Origin: Propionibacteriaceae bacterium
Lineage (GTDB): Bacteria > Actinomycetota > Actinomycetes > Propionibacteriales > Propionibacteriaceae
Reading direction: 5' to 3'
DNA: 64,000 nt
Assembly: GCA_031285845.1 (NCBI GenBank)
Contig: JAITVK010000002.1
Span: 62,001-126,000, forward strand
This document shows positions 1-7,878 of the stretch, one piece after another. The position numbers and the translations under genes were made by a program. Positions within the stretch are counted from its first letter, which is position 1. Each line of letters starts with the position of its first letter. Under the pieces are notes generated by a model. That model searched no databases. It worked only from the letters and a program-made list of their open reading frames with translations, and was not told the DNA's origin.

Positions 1-476
1 TCCAACGCGTCCCACAAACACCACTCGACATAGCTGAACAGAGTCAAGTCTTTGGTGTACGCCGACGTGTTGGTCAGCCGAACCTGCTGCACTTCCGCGG
101 TCGCGTCCAGCGGCACGAAATAGGTGACCGAGGCTTCGACGCCATCCCTGGCCCCAGTGATCGTCGAATAGCCCAGCCCGTGACGGCATTCGTACTCATC
201 CAGCGGGGTCTGGGTCGGCGCGCAGGTCGGCGACCAGACTTCCCCACCATCGTTGATGAACAGATACCGTCCGTCATTGTCGGCCGGAATCGACTGGTAA
301 CGGAACCGTGTCAGTCGGCGCAGCTTGGCGTCGCGGTAGAAGCTGTAACCTCCGCCGCGGTGGCTGAGCAGTGAGAAGAAATCCTGACTGCCCAGGTAGT
401 TGATCCACGGCAGTGGGGTGTCAGGTGTCGTGATGACGTATTCCGCGGCCTCGTCGTCGAAATGTCCGAACTGCAT
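1..476 (-). CDS. Cellobiose phosphorylase, GH94 (5' part, runs off left edge)
   Basis: Reading the minus strand from ATG at 476 gives 158 uninterrupted codons to the window edge. The start MQFGHFDDEAAEYVITTPDT, then PLPWINYLGSQDFFSLLSH, GGYSFYRDAKLRRLTRFRY and ECRHGLGYSTI, matches the N-terminal beta-sandwich of GH94 cellobiose phosphorylases as I recall it. The family phosphorolyses cellobiose to glucose 1-phosphate and glucose in the cytoplasm, saving one ATP per disaccharide. The catalytic (alpha/alpha)6 barrel lies outside the window, so whether the gene is intact cannot be told. It lies downstream of the two-component genes on the same strand but appears to have its own promoter region with operator-like palindromes at 541-579. 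A related GH94 specificity such as laminaribiose or chitobiose is possible. Confidence 0.88.
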   Translation of the reverse strand, partial: MQFGHFDDEAAEYVITTPDTPLPWINYLGSQDFFSLLSHRGGGYSFYRDAKLRRLTRFRYQSIPADNDGRYLFINDGGEVWSPTCAPTQTPLDEYECRHGLGYSTITGARDGVEASVTYFVPLDATAEVQQVRLTNTSAYTKDLTLFSYVEWCLWDAL

Positions 477-540
477 GGTGCCCCCGTCTAGGTCGCCGAA
501 TGTTGTCGTCGACCCGCCGTGGGTCTGATCCGGCCTCGCC

Positions 541-552
541 TAGACTAGTCTA
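541..552. promoter_or_regulatory. Perfect 12-bp palindrome upstream of GH94 gene
   Basis: TAGACTAGTCTA is a perfect inverted repeat 65 bp upstream of the GH94 start codon. It could be an operator or part of the promoter. The bound protein is unknown. Confidence 0.4.
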
Positions 553-565
553 AAGTCGCCATCAG

Positions 566-579
566 TGGAAGCGGTTCCA
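566..579. promoter_or_regulatory. LacI/CebR-like operator upstream of GH94 gene
   Basis: TGGAAGCGGTTCCA has 5-bp inverted arms (TGGAA/TTCCA) around a CG-containing centre. This resembles the TGGGAGCGCTCCCA operator of CebR-type LacI repressors that control cellobiose genes in actinobacteria. It lies about 90 bp upstream of the GH94 start, so repression of that gene is inferred. Confidence 0.5.
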
Positions 580-623
580 CAACCTTTCCGCGACAGGAAT
601 CGTTTGTCTGTTTCGACTCCGGA

Positions 624-1829
624 TCACACGCGTGGGAAGCTCGCCGCGAAAGTTGTTCCCTCACTCGATGTCGACTCGACACGGATGTCGCCACCATAGC
701 GATGCGCCACTTCGGAAGCCAACGCCAGGCCCAACCCGAAACTGCGCTTGCGACCCGTCTCCGAGCCGTGGGCGAACCGATCGAACACTTGGCTCGGATC
801 CACTCCGGCGATACCCGGGCCTTGGTCGCGTACTCGGATGATGACCGTACGATCCACTGTTTCCGCGCTCAAATCGACTCGGGATCCGGCCGGCGAATGC
901 TGGATGGCGTTGTCCACGATCGCGACCACAGCCCGTGTCAGCGAGGTCTCGGGCGCGGCGACGAACATATCCGAAGCGGCCTGGCAGGTCAGCGTGACAT
1001 CGCACTGCTCTGCCATCGGACTCAGCGAAGTGATCGCCTGGCGCAGGCATTCCACGACCGAAGTGCGGGTTCCTTCGACCAGCGGCGCGCCTTCCACCGT
1101 CAACAACATGTCGTCCAACACTCGCGCCATGTTCGTCGTGTCGGCGTGGAGCGAACGAGCGACATCGTCGATCGGCTTGCCGGAGTCGAGACGACGCTGC
1201 AAGATTTGGACTCTCGACGACAACGCTGTCAGCGGGGTACGAAGCTCGTGGCTGGCGTCGGCCACGAAATGGCGCTGAAGCCTAAGCGCCTCAGCCATCG
1301 GTTTGACCGCGCGGCGTGCCATCACCCAAGCCACAATCGGCGTGGTGATCAAGCTGACCAGCGCCAGGATCGCCACCGCCCAGATGAACTGGTCGGCGTT
1401 GAGCCAACCCCAGCGCGGCGGGCGCGGCGTGAACGTGATCCGTCCGCGCTCAAGATCGATGTTCGGTTCCATTTCTGATGGCAGTTGTACGGCGTTGGTG
1501 ACGGACAACACGATCAGGACGACGCAGCCGATCAGGATGACGGACCCCGACACCGCCGCGACTGCCACACCGACCGACATCGCGGCGTGCCGTACTTTCA
1601 GATCGTCTTGAGCGGCCGCGGTCAGGGATCGCGGCCGACGGCGAGCGCGGGTCCGGGTCGGCTGACTGGGTGCAGTCGGCGGAATCGTCCCGGACGGAGC
1701 GCGCGTCGGAGCCGGTGTTGGGGCAGGGGTTGGGACCGCGGGGTCGAAAGCCGGCCGGTCAGAAGATGTGGCTGAGCCGGCCACCGATCGCGCGTTCTCG
1801 GGATCGGTTGGTGGAGTTGGCGAGGTCAT
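624..1829 (-). CDS. Two-component sensor histidine kinase
   Basis: A 401-residue membrane histidine kinase. Residues 1-80 are Pro/Thr/Ala-rich and presumably cytoplasmic. A first membrane helix spans about 84-110, a short extracytoplasmic loop with no recognisable sensor domain follows, and a second helix is at about 148-170. The H-box FVADASHELRTPL has its phospho-acceptor at H194. Further on are the N-box (VDNAIQHSP), a G1-type DQGPGI motif and a G2-type GLGLALA motif of the HATPase domain. The gene starts in an ATGA overlap with the response regulator stop, so the two are translationally coupled. The stimulus is unknown. Nearby sugar phosphorylase genes hint at, but do not prove, a carbohydrate role. 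Confidence 0.92.
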   Translation of the reverse strand: MTSPTPPTDPENARSVAGSATSSDRPAFDPAVPTPAPTPAPTRAPSGTIPPTAPSQPTRTRARRRPRSLTAAAQDDLKVRHAAMSVGVAVAAVSGSVILIGCVVLIVLSVTNAVQLPSEMEPNIDLERGRITFTPRPPRWGWLNADQFIWAVAILALVSLITTPIVAWVMARRAVKPMAEALRLQRHFVADASHELRTPLTALSSRVQILQRRLDSGKPIDDVARSLHADTTNMARVLDDMLLTVEGAPLVEGTRTSVVECLRQAITSLSPMAEQCDVTLTCQAASDMFVAAPETSLTRAVVAIVDNAIQHSPAGSRVDLSAETVDRTVIIRVRDQGPGIAGVDPSQVFDRFAHGSETGRKRSFGLGLALASEVAHRYGGDIRVESTSSEGTTFAASFPRV

Positions 1830-2494
1830 GAACCGTCTCCGAGTCGATAGCCCTGCGATCGCACAGTTTCGATCAGATTGTGTTCCGTCTTGCGTCTGAT
1901 GTAGTGAACATAGGTGTCCACGGTTCCGGGCGTGTCATCGGCGGAGAAGATCGTTTTCAAGATCTCTTGACGAGAGAAGATGTGTTCTGGTGACTCGGTC
2001 AGCAGGTGTAGCAGAGCCGATTCAGTTCCGGTCAGACTGATTCGATCGCCGTACGGACTGTAGAGGCTTTGTGTCTCGGGAACGAAGAGCCATTCTCCGA
2101 TGTAGGTCTTACCCGTCTCGGCTGCGAATCCGCGTCTCAAGGCTCGCAGTCTGGCCAGCAGCTCGTCGAAATCGAACGGTTTGGTCAGATAGTCGTTGGC
2201 GCCACCGTCGAGCCCCGAGACCCGGTCGTCGACCGCGCCCAACGCGGTCAGCATCAGGATCGGGGTGGTGATGCCCGCGCGCCGTACCGCCTGAATCACG
2301 GCCACGCCGTCGATGCCCGGCAGGCGACGATCCATCAGCATCAAGTCATAGTGGGAATGCAGCGCCAGTTCCAAGCCGGCTTCGCCTGTCGACGCGTGTT
2401 CGACATCGTACGACTCTTGGAGGACCTCCACGACCATCTCGGCGATGTCTGGGTCGTCTTCGATGAAGAGCAGTGTGGGATTCATGGGAATCAT
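1826..2494 (-). CDS. OmpR/PhoB-family response regulator
   Basis: Receiver plus winged-helix response regulator, about 222 residues. The receiver shows the acidic pair EDD (12-14), phospho-acceptor D55 in LMLMDRRLPG, the switch Thr in MLTALG and the lysine in LTKPFDF. The C-terminal half carries the transactivation-loop pattern LTGTESALLHLLTESPEHIFSR in two overlapping parts and ends with a VRSQGYRLG wing. ATG 2494 is chosen because GGACAG precedes it; ATG 2485 is equally plausible, and an upstream GTG at 2521 would add only a non-homologous tail. The stop overlaps the kinase start. Target genes are unknown. Confidence 0.92.
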   Translation of the reverse strand: MIPMNPTLLFIEDDPDIAEMVVEVLQESYDVEHASTGEAGLELALHSHYDLMLMDRRLPGIDGVAVIQAVRRAGITTPILMLTALGAVDDRVSGLDGGANDYLTKPFDFDELLARLRALRRGFAAETGKTYIGEWLFVPETQSLYSPYGDRISLTGTESALLHLLTESPEHIFSRQEILKTIFSADDTPGTVDTYVHYIRRKTEHNLIETVRSQGYRLGDGS

Positions 2495-2669
2495 TCTGTC
2501 CGAGTCTGGCTCAGAAAGCACTCAGGGATCATCGCTGGATCTTCGCGGCGTGTCGAACTGCCGGATGAGTCGGCCTGTCAGGTTGCGAAGTCGTTCCGGG
2601 TGTGCCTGTGAACACGGTGCGCTCGGCCATGGCCGCCGAGTCCTGTTGGGGGTCCGTACTGATCGCAGG

Positions 2670-2682
2670 GAAACGATGTTTC
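2670..2682. promoter_or_regulatory. Inverted repeat in the divergent regulator intergenic region
   Basis: GAAACGATGTTTC has arms GAAAC/GTTTC separated by 3 bp. It lies in the 300-bp gap between the divergently transcribed response regulator and the ROK gene, followed by an AT-rich stretch (2697-2745) likely to hold promoters for both. A ROK operator is a guess. Confidence 0.3.
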
Positions 2683-2792
2683 ACGCACAAGTGGGCTTAT
2701 TGCATCTATCAGTATAACTTATTCCGAGAATGATGATAACATGGCGGGTAGATCCACGGGTGGGTCGAAGTGTCAACGGGTCAGGAGCAGCG

Positions 2793-4091
2793 ATGATGGG
2801 TACGACAGCCGACATTCGCCGGGATAATTCATTGTCAATTGTACGATATATTTCCGCTGTGGGGACTGCCAGCCGACGGGAATTAGCTGAGGCCACTGGC
2901 CTCAGCTTCGCGACAGTCGCTGCGATCAGCGCGGACCTTCTCACCAGCGGTGTGCTGACCGCTTCGGCGCCAGAGCGCAACGCAGTCGGCCGTCCGACGG
3001 CTCGCCTGCAGCTCAACGGCGAGCGGGGCGTCTTCTTGGCGCTCGACATCGTCGAAGACCACCTGGAGATCGCCACCTATGACAGCGGGTTGCGCGGTCT
3101 GTCCCGCAGTCGGGTCCAGTTCGAACGTCAGTTCGTCGCGCCAGATGAGTTGCTCAGTGTCGTACGGGCTGCCATTCGGTCCCAGGCCGAAGTGAACGCG
3201 CCGCGAACCGTGATCGGAATCGGGGTGTCGGCCCCCGGAGTGGTGGATCCGGTGACGGCGACGTGGATGCTCGCGCCGCCGTGGCAATGGCGTCAGGTCA
3301 CATTGGCCGATCTGGCCGACGATGTCGTCGATCACGCCGACTCCGACGGCGCTGGCCGTGGCGGCGTCGGTCGCTATGACGCCACTGCTCGCCATGTCGC
3401 GCTCGACAATCCGCAGCGAATGTTGGCGACCGCGGAACTGTGGTCCAACCCAGTCCGAGCCGATCAGACCTTCGTCGTTCTCAGCCTCGGCGCTCACGTG
3501 ACCTCGGGCATCGCCATCAACGGGCGACTCCTGCGCGGAAGAACCAACACCGCCGGGCAGTGGGGGCATTCGGTCTTAGTCGCGGGCGGACGTCCCTGTC
3601 ATTGCGGGTCGTACGGCTGTGTGGAGACCTACCTCGGGGCCGAGGGCATCCTTCGTACCCTGCGGGACATCGACTCCGACTCCCCGCTGTTGAACAACGG
3701 GGACACGACCACGGCTATCGAAGAGCTGGCGCGGGCCGTGGTGACTGGGGACCCGGTCGCGAACAAGACTGTGGATCGGACCGGCCATTACCTGGGAGCC
3801 GCGATCGCCTCCATGGTCAACCTGTTGAACCCTGACGCGGTCGTCCTGACCGGCTGGATCGGAGAACTGCTGGGCGCCTACCTGCTGGGCCGCGCCCGGA
3901 CTCAGATCGAGACTTGCGCGCTAGACGTTCCGCTGAGGGCGACCATGATCGAGTTGGGTCGACCGTCGACTGACCAGGTCTGTCTCGGCGCGGCCGCAGA
4001 AGCATTGGAGCGATCACTGATCGAGCTGAGTCGCGAGCGAATCGCCTCAGCGGGCTCAGCCGAAGTCTCGAACCAATTGGCCGAGGTTTGA
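2793..4091 (+). CDS. ROK-family transcriptional regulator
   Basis: 432 residues. The N-terminal winged helix-turn-helix (about residues 10-60) contains SRRELAEATGLSFATVAAIS. The rest is a ROK sugar-kinase-like domain with GIGVSAPGVV and the signature LRGRTNTAGQWGH followed by the zinc-binding CHCGSYGCVETYLG at about residue 268. The AGGAG at 2783-2787 sits 5 bases before ATG 2793, with a second ATG directly after it; a longer in-frame start at 2730 has no such site. ROK repressors usually respond to a sugar or sugar phosphate. The gene precedes the GH112 phosphorylase on the same strand, which makes that enzyme a candidate target. The ligand is not evident. Confidence 0.9.
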   Translation: MMGTTADIRRDNSLSIVRYISAVGTASRRELAEATGLSFATVAAISADLLTSGVLTASAPERNAVGRPTARLQLNGERGVFLALDIVEDHLEIATYDSGLRGLSRSRVQFERQFVAPDELLSVVRAAIRSQAEVNAPRTVIGIGVSAPGVVDPVTATWMLAPPWQWRQVTLADLADDVVDHADSDGAGRGGVGRYDATARHVALDNPQRMLATAELWSNPVRADQTFVVLSLGAHVTSGIAINGRLLRGRTNTAGQWGHSVLVAGGRPCHCGSYGCVETYLGAEGILRTLRDIDSDSPLLNNGDTTTAIEELARAVVTGDPVANKTVDRTGHYLGAAIASMVNLLNPDAVVLTGWIGELLGAYLLGRARTQIETCALDVPLRATMIELGRPSTDQVCLGAAAEALERSLIELSRERIASAGSAEVSNQLAEV

Positions 4092-4235
4092 GTCATCCGA
4101 GTCGGCGCTCGAGTCGCGCGTATCCCGTTCCGGCTGGATTCGGAGGTGGTTAGCGTCGGAGGGCATAGGTTTGTCGAACTGGATCGACTCAGCGGTACCC
4201 TAGAGGCTGATCTTCCTCGACGACGAAAGGACATC

Positions 4236-6404
4236 ATGTCAACTGGCCGCCTCACTCTACCTGTGCAACAAGGCATGGATGACGAGTTGCTCGCGTTGAT
4301 CGACCGCCTGGGAGCCGACGCCGTCCGTAATTCTGACGGAACTGAGCTGCCGGAGGTCGTGAAACACCTGGCCACGAAGGTCTATGAGACCTATTTCGTC
4401 GGGCGTGGCGATCAACAGTGGGCGCTCAGTCATCGTGACCAGACCACTCGGGTCTACCTGATGTCGCGCCGGGTGGCCGCCATCGGTTCTGGGCCGCTCG
4501 ACATCGAGGTCGCCGCTGGCTATTTCGCGGCTCAGGTCGCCCCGGACACCGACTGTGACGTCGCCCGTTGGTGGCAGGTCATCGACCGTACGACCGGCAA
4601 GACCCTGCCCGCTGACCAATGGAACCTGGCTGGCGCCGGCGCCCAAGCCCATGTCATCGTCGCGCGGCCCGAACCAGGCCACCTCTACACCGTCGACTTT
4701 CTCGCTCAGCAGTTGTGGGATCCGACACAGATGTACAACTATTTGACCAACAATTGGGCCGACGATCCCACCCGAGTGCGTGAGCAGCCGTACGACGTAC
4801 GGTATCCGGAGACCTGGGAGCACATCAAAGAGTCGTTGGCGCGATGGCTCGATGACCACGAGGACGTCGACGTCGTCCGCTTCACCACGTTCTTCTATCA
4901 CTTCACGCTGGTCTACTCGGATTTGGAGCGCGAAGGATACGTCGACTGGTTCGGCTACACCGGTTCGGTGTCGGTTCCCGCGATGGAAGCGTTCGAAGCC
5001 GAGGTCGGGTACGCCCTGGTGGCCGAAGATTTCGTCGACGAAGGCTACTACAACTCGAGTTTCCGGGTCCCCACGGTCCGCTTCCTCGACTGGATCGGTT
5101 TCATGAATCGGTTCGTCACTGATCATGTGCGCGAACTGGTGTCGATGGTTCATGCCAGCGGCAAAGAAGCCATGATGTTCCTCGGCGACAACTGGATCGG
5201 CACGGAGCCTTACGGTCCGCACTACGCCTCCACTGGCATGGACGCGGTCGTCGGCTCAGTCGGCTCAGCCGCGACCTGCCGGATGATCAGTGACATCCCA
5301 GGCGTGAAATACACCGAGGGCCGCTTTCTGCCGTACTTCTTCCCGGATGTCTTCCGACCTGGCGGCGATCCGGTGACCGAGGCGAATCAGTGCTGGGTCA
5401 CCGCGCGTCGGGCGATCGTCCGGTCGCCGCTGGATCGCATCGGCTACGGCGGCTATCCGTCAGTGGCGATGCAGTTCCCCGCGTTTCTGAATCGGATCGA
5501 GCAGATCATCGCCGAATTCCGTCAGATCCATGATCGTACGCGAGGCGCGACGCCGATCGCGTCCCCCAAACGCATCGGCGTGCTGAACGCGTGGGGCGCG
5601 TTGCGGTCGTGGCAGACACACATGGTGGCTCACGCGATGTGGTATCGCCATGCTCATTCCTACCTTGGCGTCCTCGAATCCTTGGCGGGGCTGCCGTTCG
5701 ACGTCACATTCTTGTCGTTCGACGACATCGCGGCCGGGGTTCCCGACTCGGTCTCAGTGTTGGTCAACGCTGGGGCGATGGGCACGGCCTTCTCTGGTGG
5801 CGTGTGGTGGGCCGACCCCGCGATTCAAGCCAGCGTACGGACGTTTGTCGGACGTGGCGGCGGGTTGATCGGCGTCGGGGATCCGAGCGCCCATGCTGGC
5901 AACGGCGCATGTTTTCAGTTGTCCGATGTTCTGGGGTTGGATCGCGAGCTCGGTTACTCGTTGTCGACGAACCGTGAGCCGCTGAGCGTGGCCGAGCACT
6001 TCATCACCGCCGACGTGGCGGGTCAGTCGTTCGACGCGGGCGAATCCACCCCGGCGGTGGTGTCGGTGGCCCGCGACCTTCAACCGCTCGCCTTGGACGC
6101 CGGTGGTGACATCACGATGGCGGCTCATGAGTTCGGCGCTGGACGCGCGGTGTACTTCTCTGGTCTGCCATGGTCGGCGCAGAACAATCGGTTGCTGCAC
6201 CGGGCGCTGCATTGGTCGGCCCACGATGAAACAACTTTCAGTCAGTCGATGGCCGATGATCCGCGGGTCGAGGTGGCTCAGTGGGGCGACGGGGCGGTGC
6301 TCGCGTACTCGATGGCTTTCGAGCCGGTCACCACTGTCGTCCACGCGGGCGACCGATCATGGACGGTCGACCTGCCTGAGCAGGGGTACGTCTGGCTGAG
6401 CTGA
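4236..6404 (+). CDS. 1,3-beta-galactosyl-N-acetylhexosamine phosphorylase, GH112
   Basis: 722 residues, a normal length for GH112. This cytoplasmic family phosphorolyses galacto-N-biose and/or lacto-N-biose (from mucin O-glycans or milk oligosaccharides) to galactose 1-phosphate plus GalNAc or GlcNAc. The N-terminal DELLALIDRLGADAVRNSDG, YFVGRGDQQWA, TTFFYHFTLVY and the LGDNWIGTEPYG segment are family-like; D318 there is close to the general acid D313 of the bifidobacterial enzyme. A C-terminal GATase1-like and beta-sandwich part follows. AAAGGA just upstream of ATG 4236 sets the start. No transporter or GNB kinase sits directly beside it, but an importer begins 1.5 kb downstream. GNB versus LNB preference cannot be read from the sequence. 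Confidence 0.92.
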   Translation: MSTGRLTLPVQQGMDDELLALIDRLGADAVRNSDGTELPEVVKHLATKVYETYFVGRGDQQWALSHRDQTTRVYLMSRRVAAIGSGPLDIEVAAGYFAAQVAPDTDCDVARWWQVIDRTTGKTLPADQWNLAGAGAQAHVIVARPEPGHLYTVDFLAQQLWDPTQMYNYLTNNWADDPTRVREQPYDVRYPETWEHIKESLARWLDDHEDVDVVRFTTFFYHFTLVYSDLEREGYVDWFGYTGSVSVPAMEAFEAEVGYALVAEDFVDEGYYNSSFRVPTVRFLDWIGFMNRFVTDHVRELVSMVHASGKEAMMFLGDNWIGTEPYGPHYASTGMDAVVGSVGSAATCRMISDIPGVKYTEGRFLPYFFPDVFRPGGDPVTEANQCWVTARRAIVRSPLDRIGYGGYPSVAMQFPAFLNRIEQIIAEFRQIHDRTRGATPIASPKRIGVLNAWGALRSWQTHMVAHAMWYRHAHSYLGVLESLAGLPFDVTFLSFDDIAAGVPDSVSVLVNAGAMGTAFSGGVWWADPAIQASVRTFVGRGGGLIGVGDPSAHAGNGACFQLSDVLGLDRELGYSLSTNREPLSVAEHFITADVAGQSFDAGESTPAVVSVARDLQPLALDAGGDITMAAHEFGAGRAVYFSGLPWSAQNNRLLHRALHWSAHDETTFSQSMADDPRVEVAQWGDGAVLAYSMAFEPVTTVVHAGDRSWTVDLPEQGYVWLS

Positions 6405-6784
6405 GATTGGCCTGAGTTCAGGCTTCGCTGAGCCGAGCCTTTGCTGGGCTGCGTTCAGACTGGGCCAAGTTCAGGGCCGACTCCGCTGGGGCGCTGAGAG
6501 TTCGTTGGGCAGAGCTGAGACCGGTCCGAGTCGAGGCTCAACACCGCTGGGCTGGGGTGTGCTGAGGCGCTGAGACTTCGCGGGGAGCGTACCCCGCTGG
6601 GAACCCCTCCGGTCTTTCCGGCGGCTTGTCGCCGCAATCGAGATCAGAAAGCAGTCCGATCGATCACTACTTGTCGTTGACATGTTCGGATGTTCTTCTG
6701 AGACTCTGCATAACGATTTGGGTATGAAATCATTCCATTTCGCACCCTTGCCTTGACGAGGAGAAAGCCCCGTAGCAGACTGAT
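6405..6784. other. Intergenic region with degenerate CTGAG/CTGGG repeats
   Basis: No convincing gene. Between 6405 and 6590 short motifs GCTGAG, GCTGGG and TTCAG recur irregularly, as if from a decayed repeat. Towards the LacI gene, ATAACGATTTGG (6710-6721) is the exact reverse complement of a 12-mer upstream of the second importer (11434-11445), and GAAAT/ATTTC arms lie at 6726-6741. Confidence 0.4.
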
Positions 6785-6800
6785 GCGTAACCGGTAACGC
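6785..6800. promoter_or_regulatory. LacI-type operator upstream of LacI gene
   Basis: GCGTAACCGGTAACGC is a 16-bp near-perfect palindrome centred on CCGG (only the symmetric fifth positions break it). It ends 27 bp before the LacI-family start codon, which fits autorepression of the regulator and the importer genes behind it. Confidence 0.6.
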
Positions 6801-6827
6801 AGCAGGCGTTCGGATCAGAATCGCACG

Positions 6828-7868
6828 ATGGTGAGCATGAAGATCGATGATGTGGCAGAAGCCCTGGGAGTGTCCAAGGGCACCGTGTCGCGCGCCATCA
6901 CTGGTCACGGTCGGATCGCCGCAGCCACCAGACAGCGGATCCTCGACTACATGGATGAGCATGATTTTCGTCCCAACGCCGCAGCCCAAAACCTGAGTCG
7001 GCGTCAGACGATGACGCTGGCGTTCACCATTCCGCGTAACCGTGAGCTGATCCACTATCCGTTCTTCCTTCAGTCGATGACCGGTGTCATCTCCGAGGCG
7101 ATGGCCCACTCGTACGACATTCTCGCGGTCGACAACACCGCTGACGCGCTGAGGCGAGTGACGCGTCGACGCAAGGTCGACGGAGTGATCGTGTCCCGCA
7201 ACCCGGCCGATCCGGCGGTGATGCCGCAGCTGATCGACTCGGGCTTTCCGTTTGTCGTGATCGGTCCGACGGCGGTGGACGGGGTGACCCACATCGATCA
7301 CGACCACGTCGCCGCCTGCCGTGAGTTCACCAAGACGATACTGCGCGCCTGGGGTGGTCACCCCGGTCTGCTCGTGGGCCCGAGATCGGACTTGACTTCG
7401 CGCGGTCGGGCTGAAGGCTTCCGCCAGGGGACCGCTGGGGCCTCGGGGAGTTCGACCGCTCCGATTGTGTGGGGCGCCGTCGATGAGACCACAGTTCTGG
7501 ATCGGTTTCCGGCGTTGTTGGAAGCCGGAGCCGACGTGGTGTTCTGCGGTGACGACATGATCTGTGGTTATCTGGAACTCGCCTTGCGTTCTGGCCGGTT
7601 GGGCCGCTCGGCCCGGTCGATCCGCGTGGCCTCTTTCCACGCGAGTCCGACTCTGACGGCTCTGAATCCGAGGGTGCCGGGCATCGAGTTCGACTCTCAA
7701 GCTGTGGGCCGCCTGGCCTGCTCAACCCTGCTCGCCAAAATGGCGGGCAATCCGGTCACGGATGTCACCTTGGGGTTCGACATCTTCGTGGGTGACCGCG
7801 ACGGGTTGGTCAACACATTCGGCGCTCCATCCGATCCTACGGATGGGCACGACCATTGGAAAGGATAG
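6828..7868 (+). CDS. LacI-family transcriptional regulator
   Basis: 346 residues. The N-terminal helix-turn-helix DDVAEALGVSKGTVSRAITG and hinge-type FRPNAAAQNLSRR are classical LacI features. The periplasmic-binding-protein-like effector domain follows, with DGVIVSRNP and a C-terminal FDSQAVGRLACSTLLAKMAG dimer segment. It lies 10 bp upstream of the sugar-binding lipoprotein gene and is probably the first gene of that operon. A palindromic operator at 6785-6800 precedes it. The effector is likely the sugar imported by the adjacent ABC system, or a derivative; identity unknown. Confidence 0.93.
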   Translation: MVSMKIDDVAEALGVSKGTVSRAITGHGRIAAATRQRILDYMDEHDFRPNAAAQNLSRRQTMTLAFTIPRNRELIHYPFFLQSMTGVISEAMAHSYDILAVDNTADALRRVTRRRKVDGVIVSRNPADPAVMPQLIDSGFPFVVIGPTAVDGVTHIDHDHVAACREFTKTILRAWGGHPGLLVGPRSDLTSRGRAEGFRQGTAGASGSSTAPIVWGAVDETTVLDRFPALLEAGADVVFCGDDMICGYLELALRSGRLGRSARSIRVASFHASPTLTALNPRVPGIEFDSQAVGRLACSTLLAKMAGNPVTDVTLGFDIFVGDRDGLVNTFGAPSDPTDGHDHWKG

Positions 7869-7878
7869 AAACGAAGAT

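Noticed and set aside
702-1478. 258-codon plus-strand open frame opposite the histidine kinase
   Set aside because: Antisense shadow in high-GC DNA: no ribosome binding site, no recognisable domain, and the opposite strand has full histidine kinase motifs.
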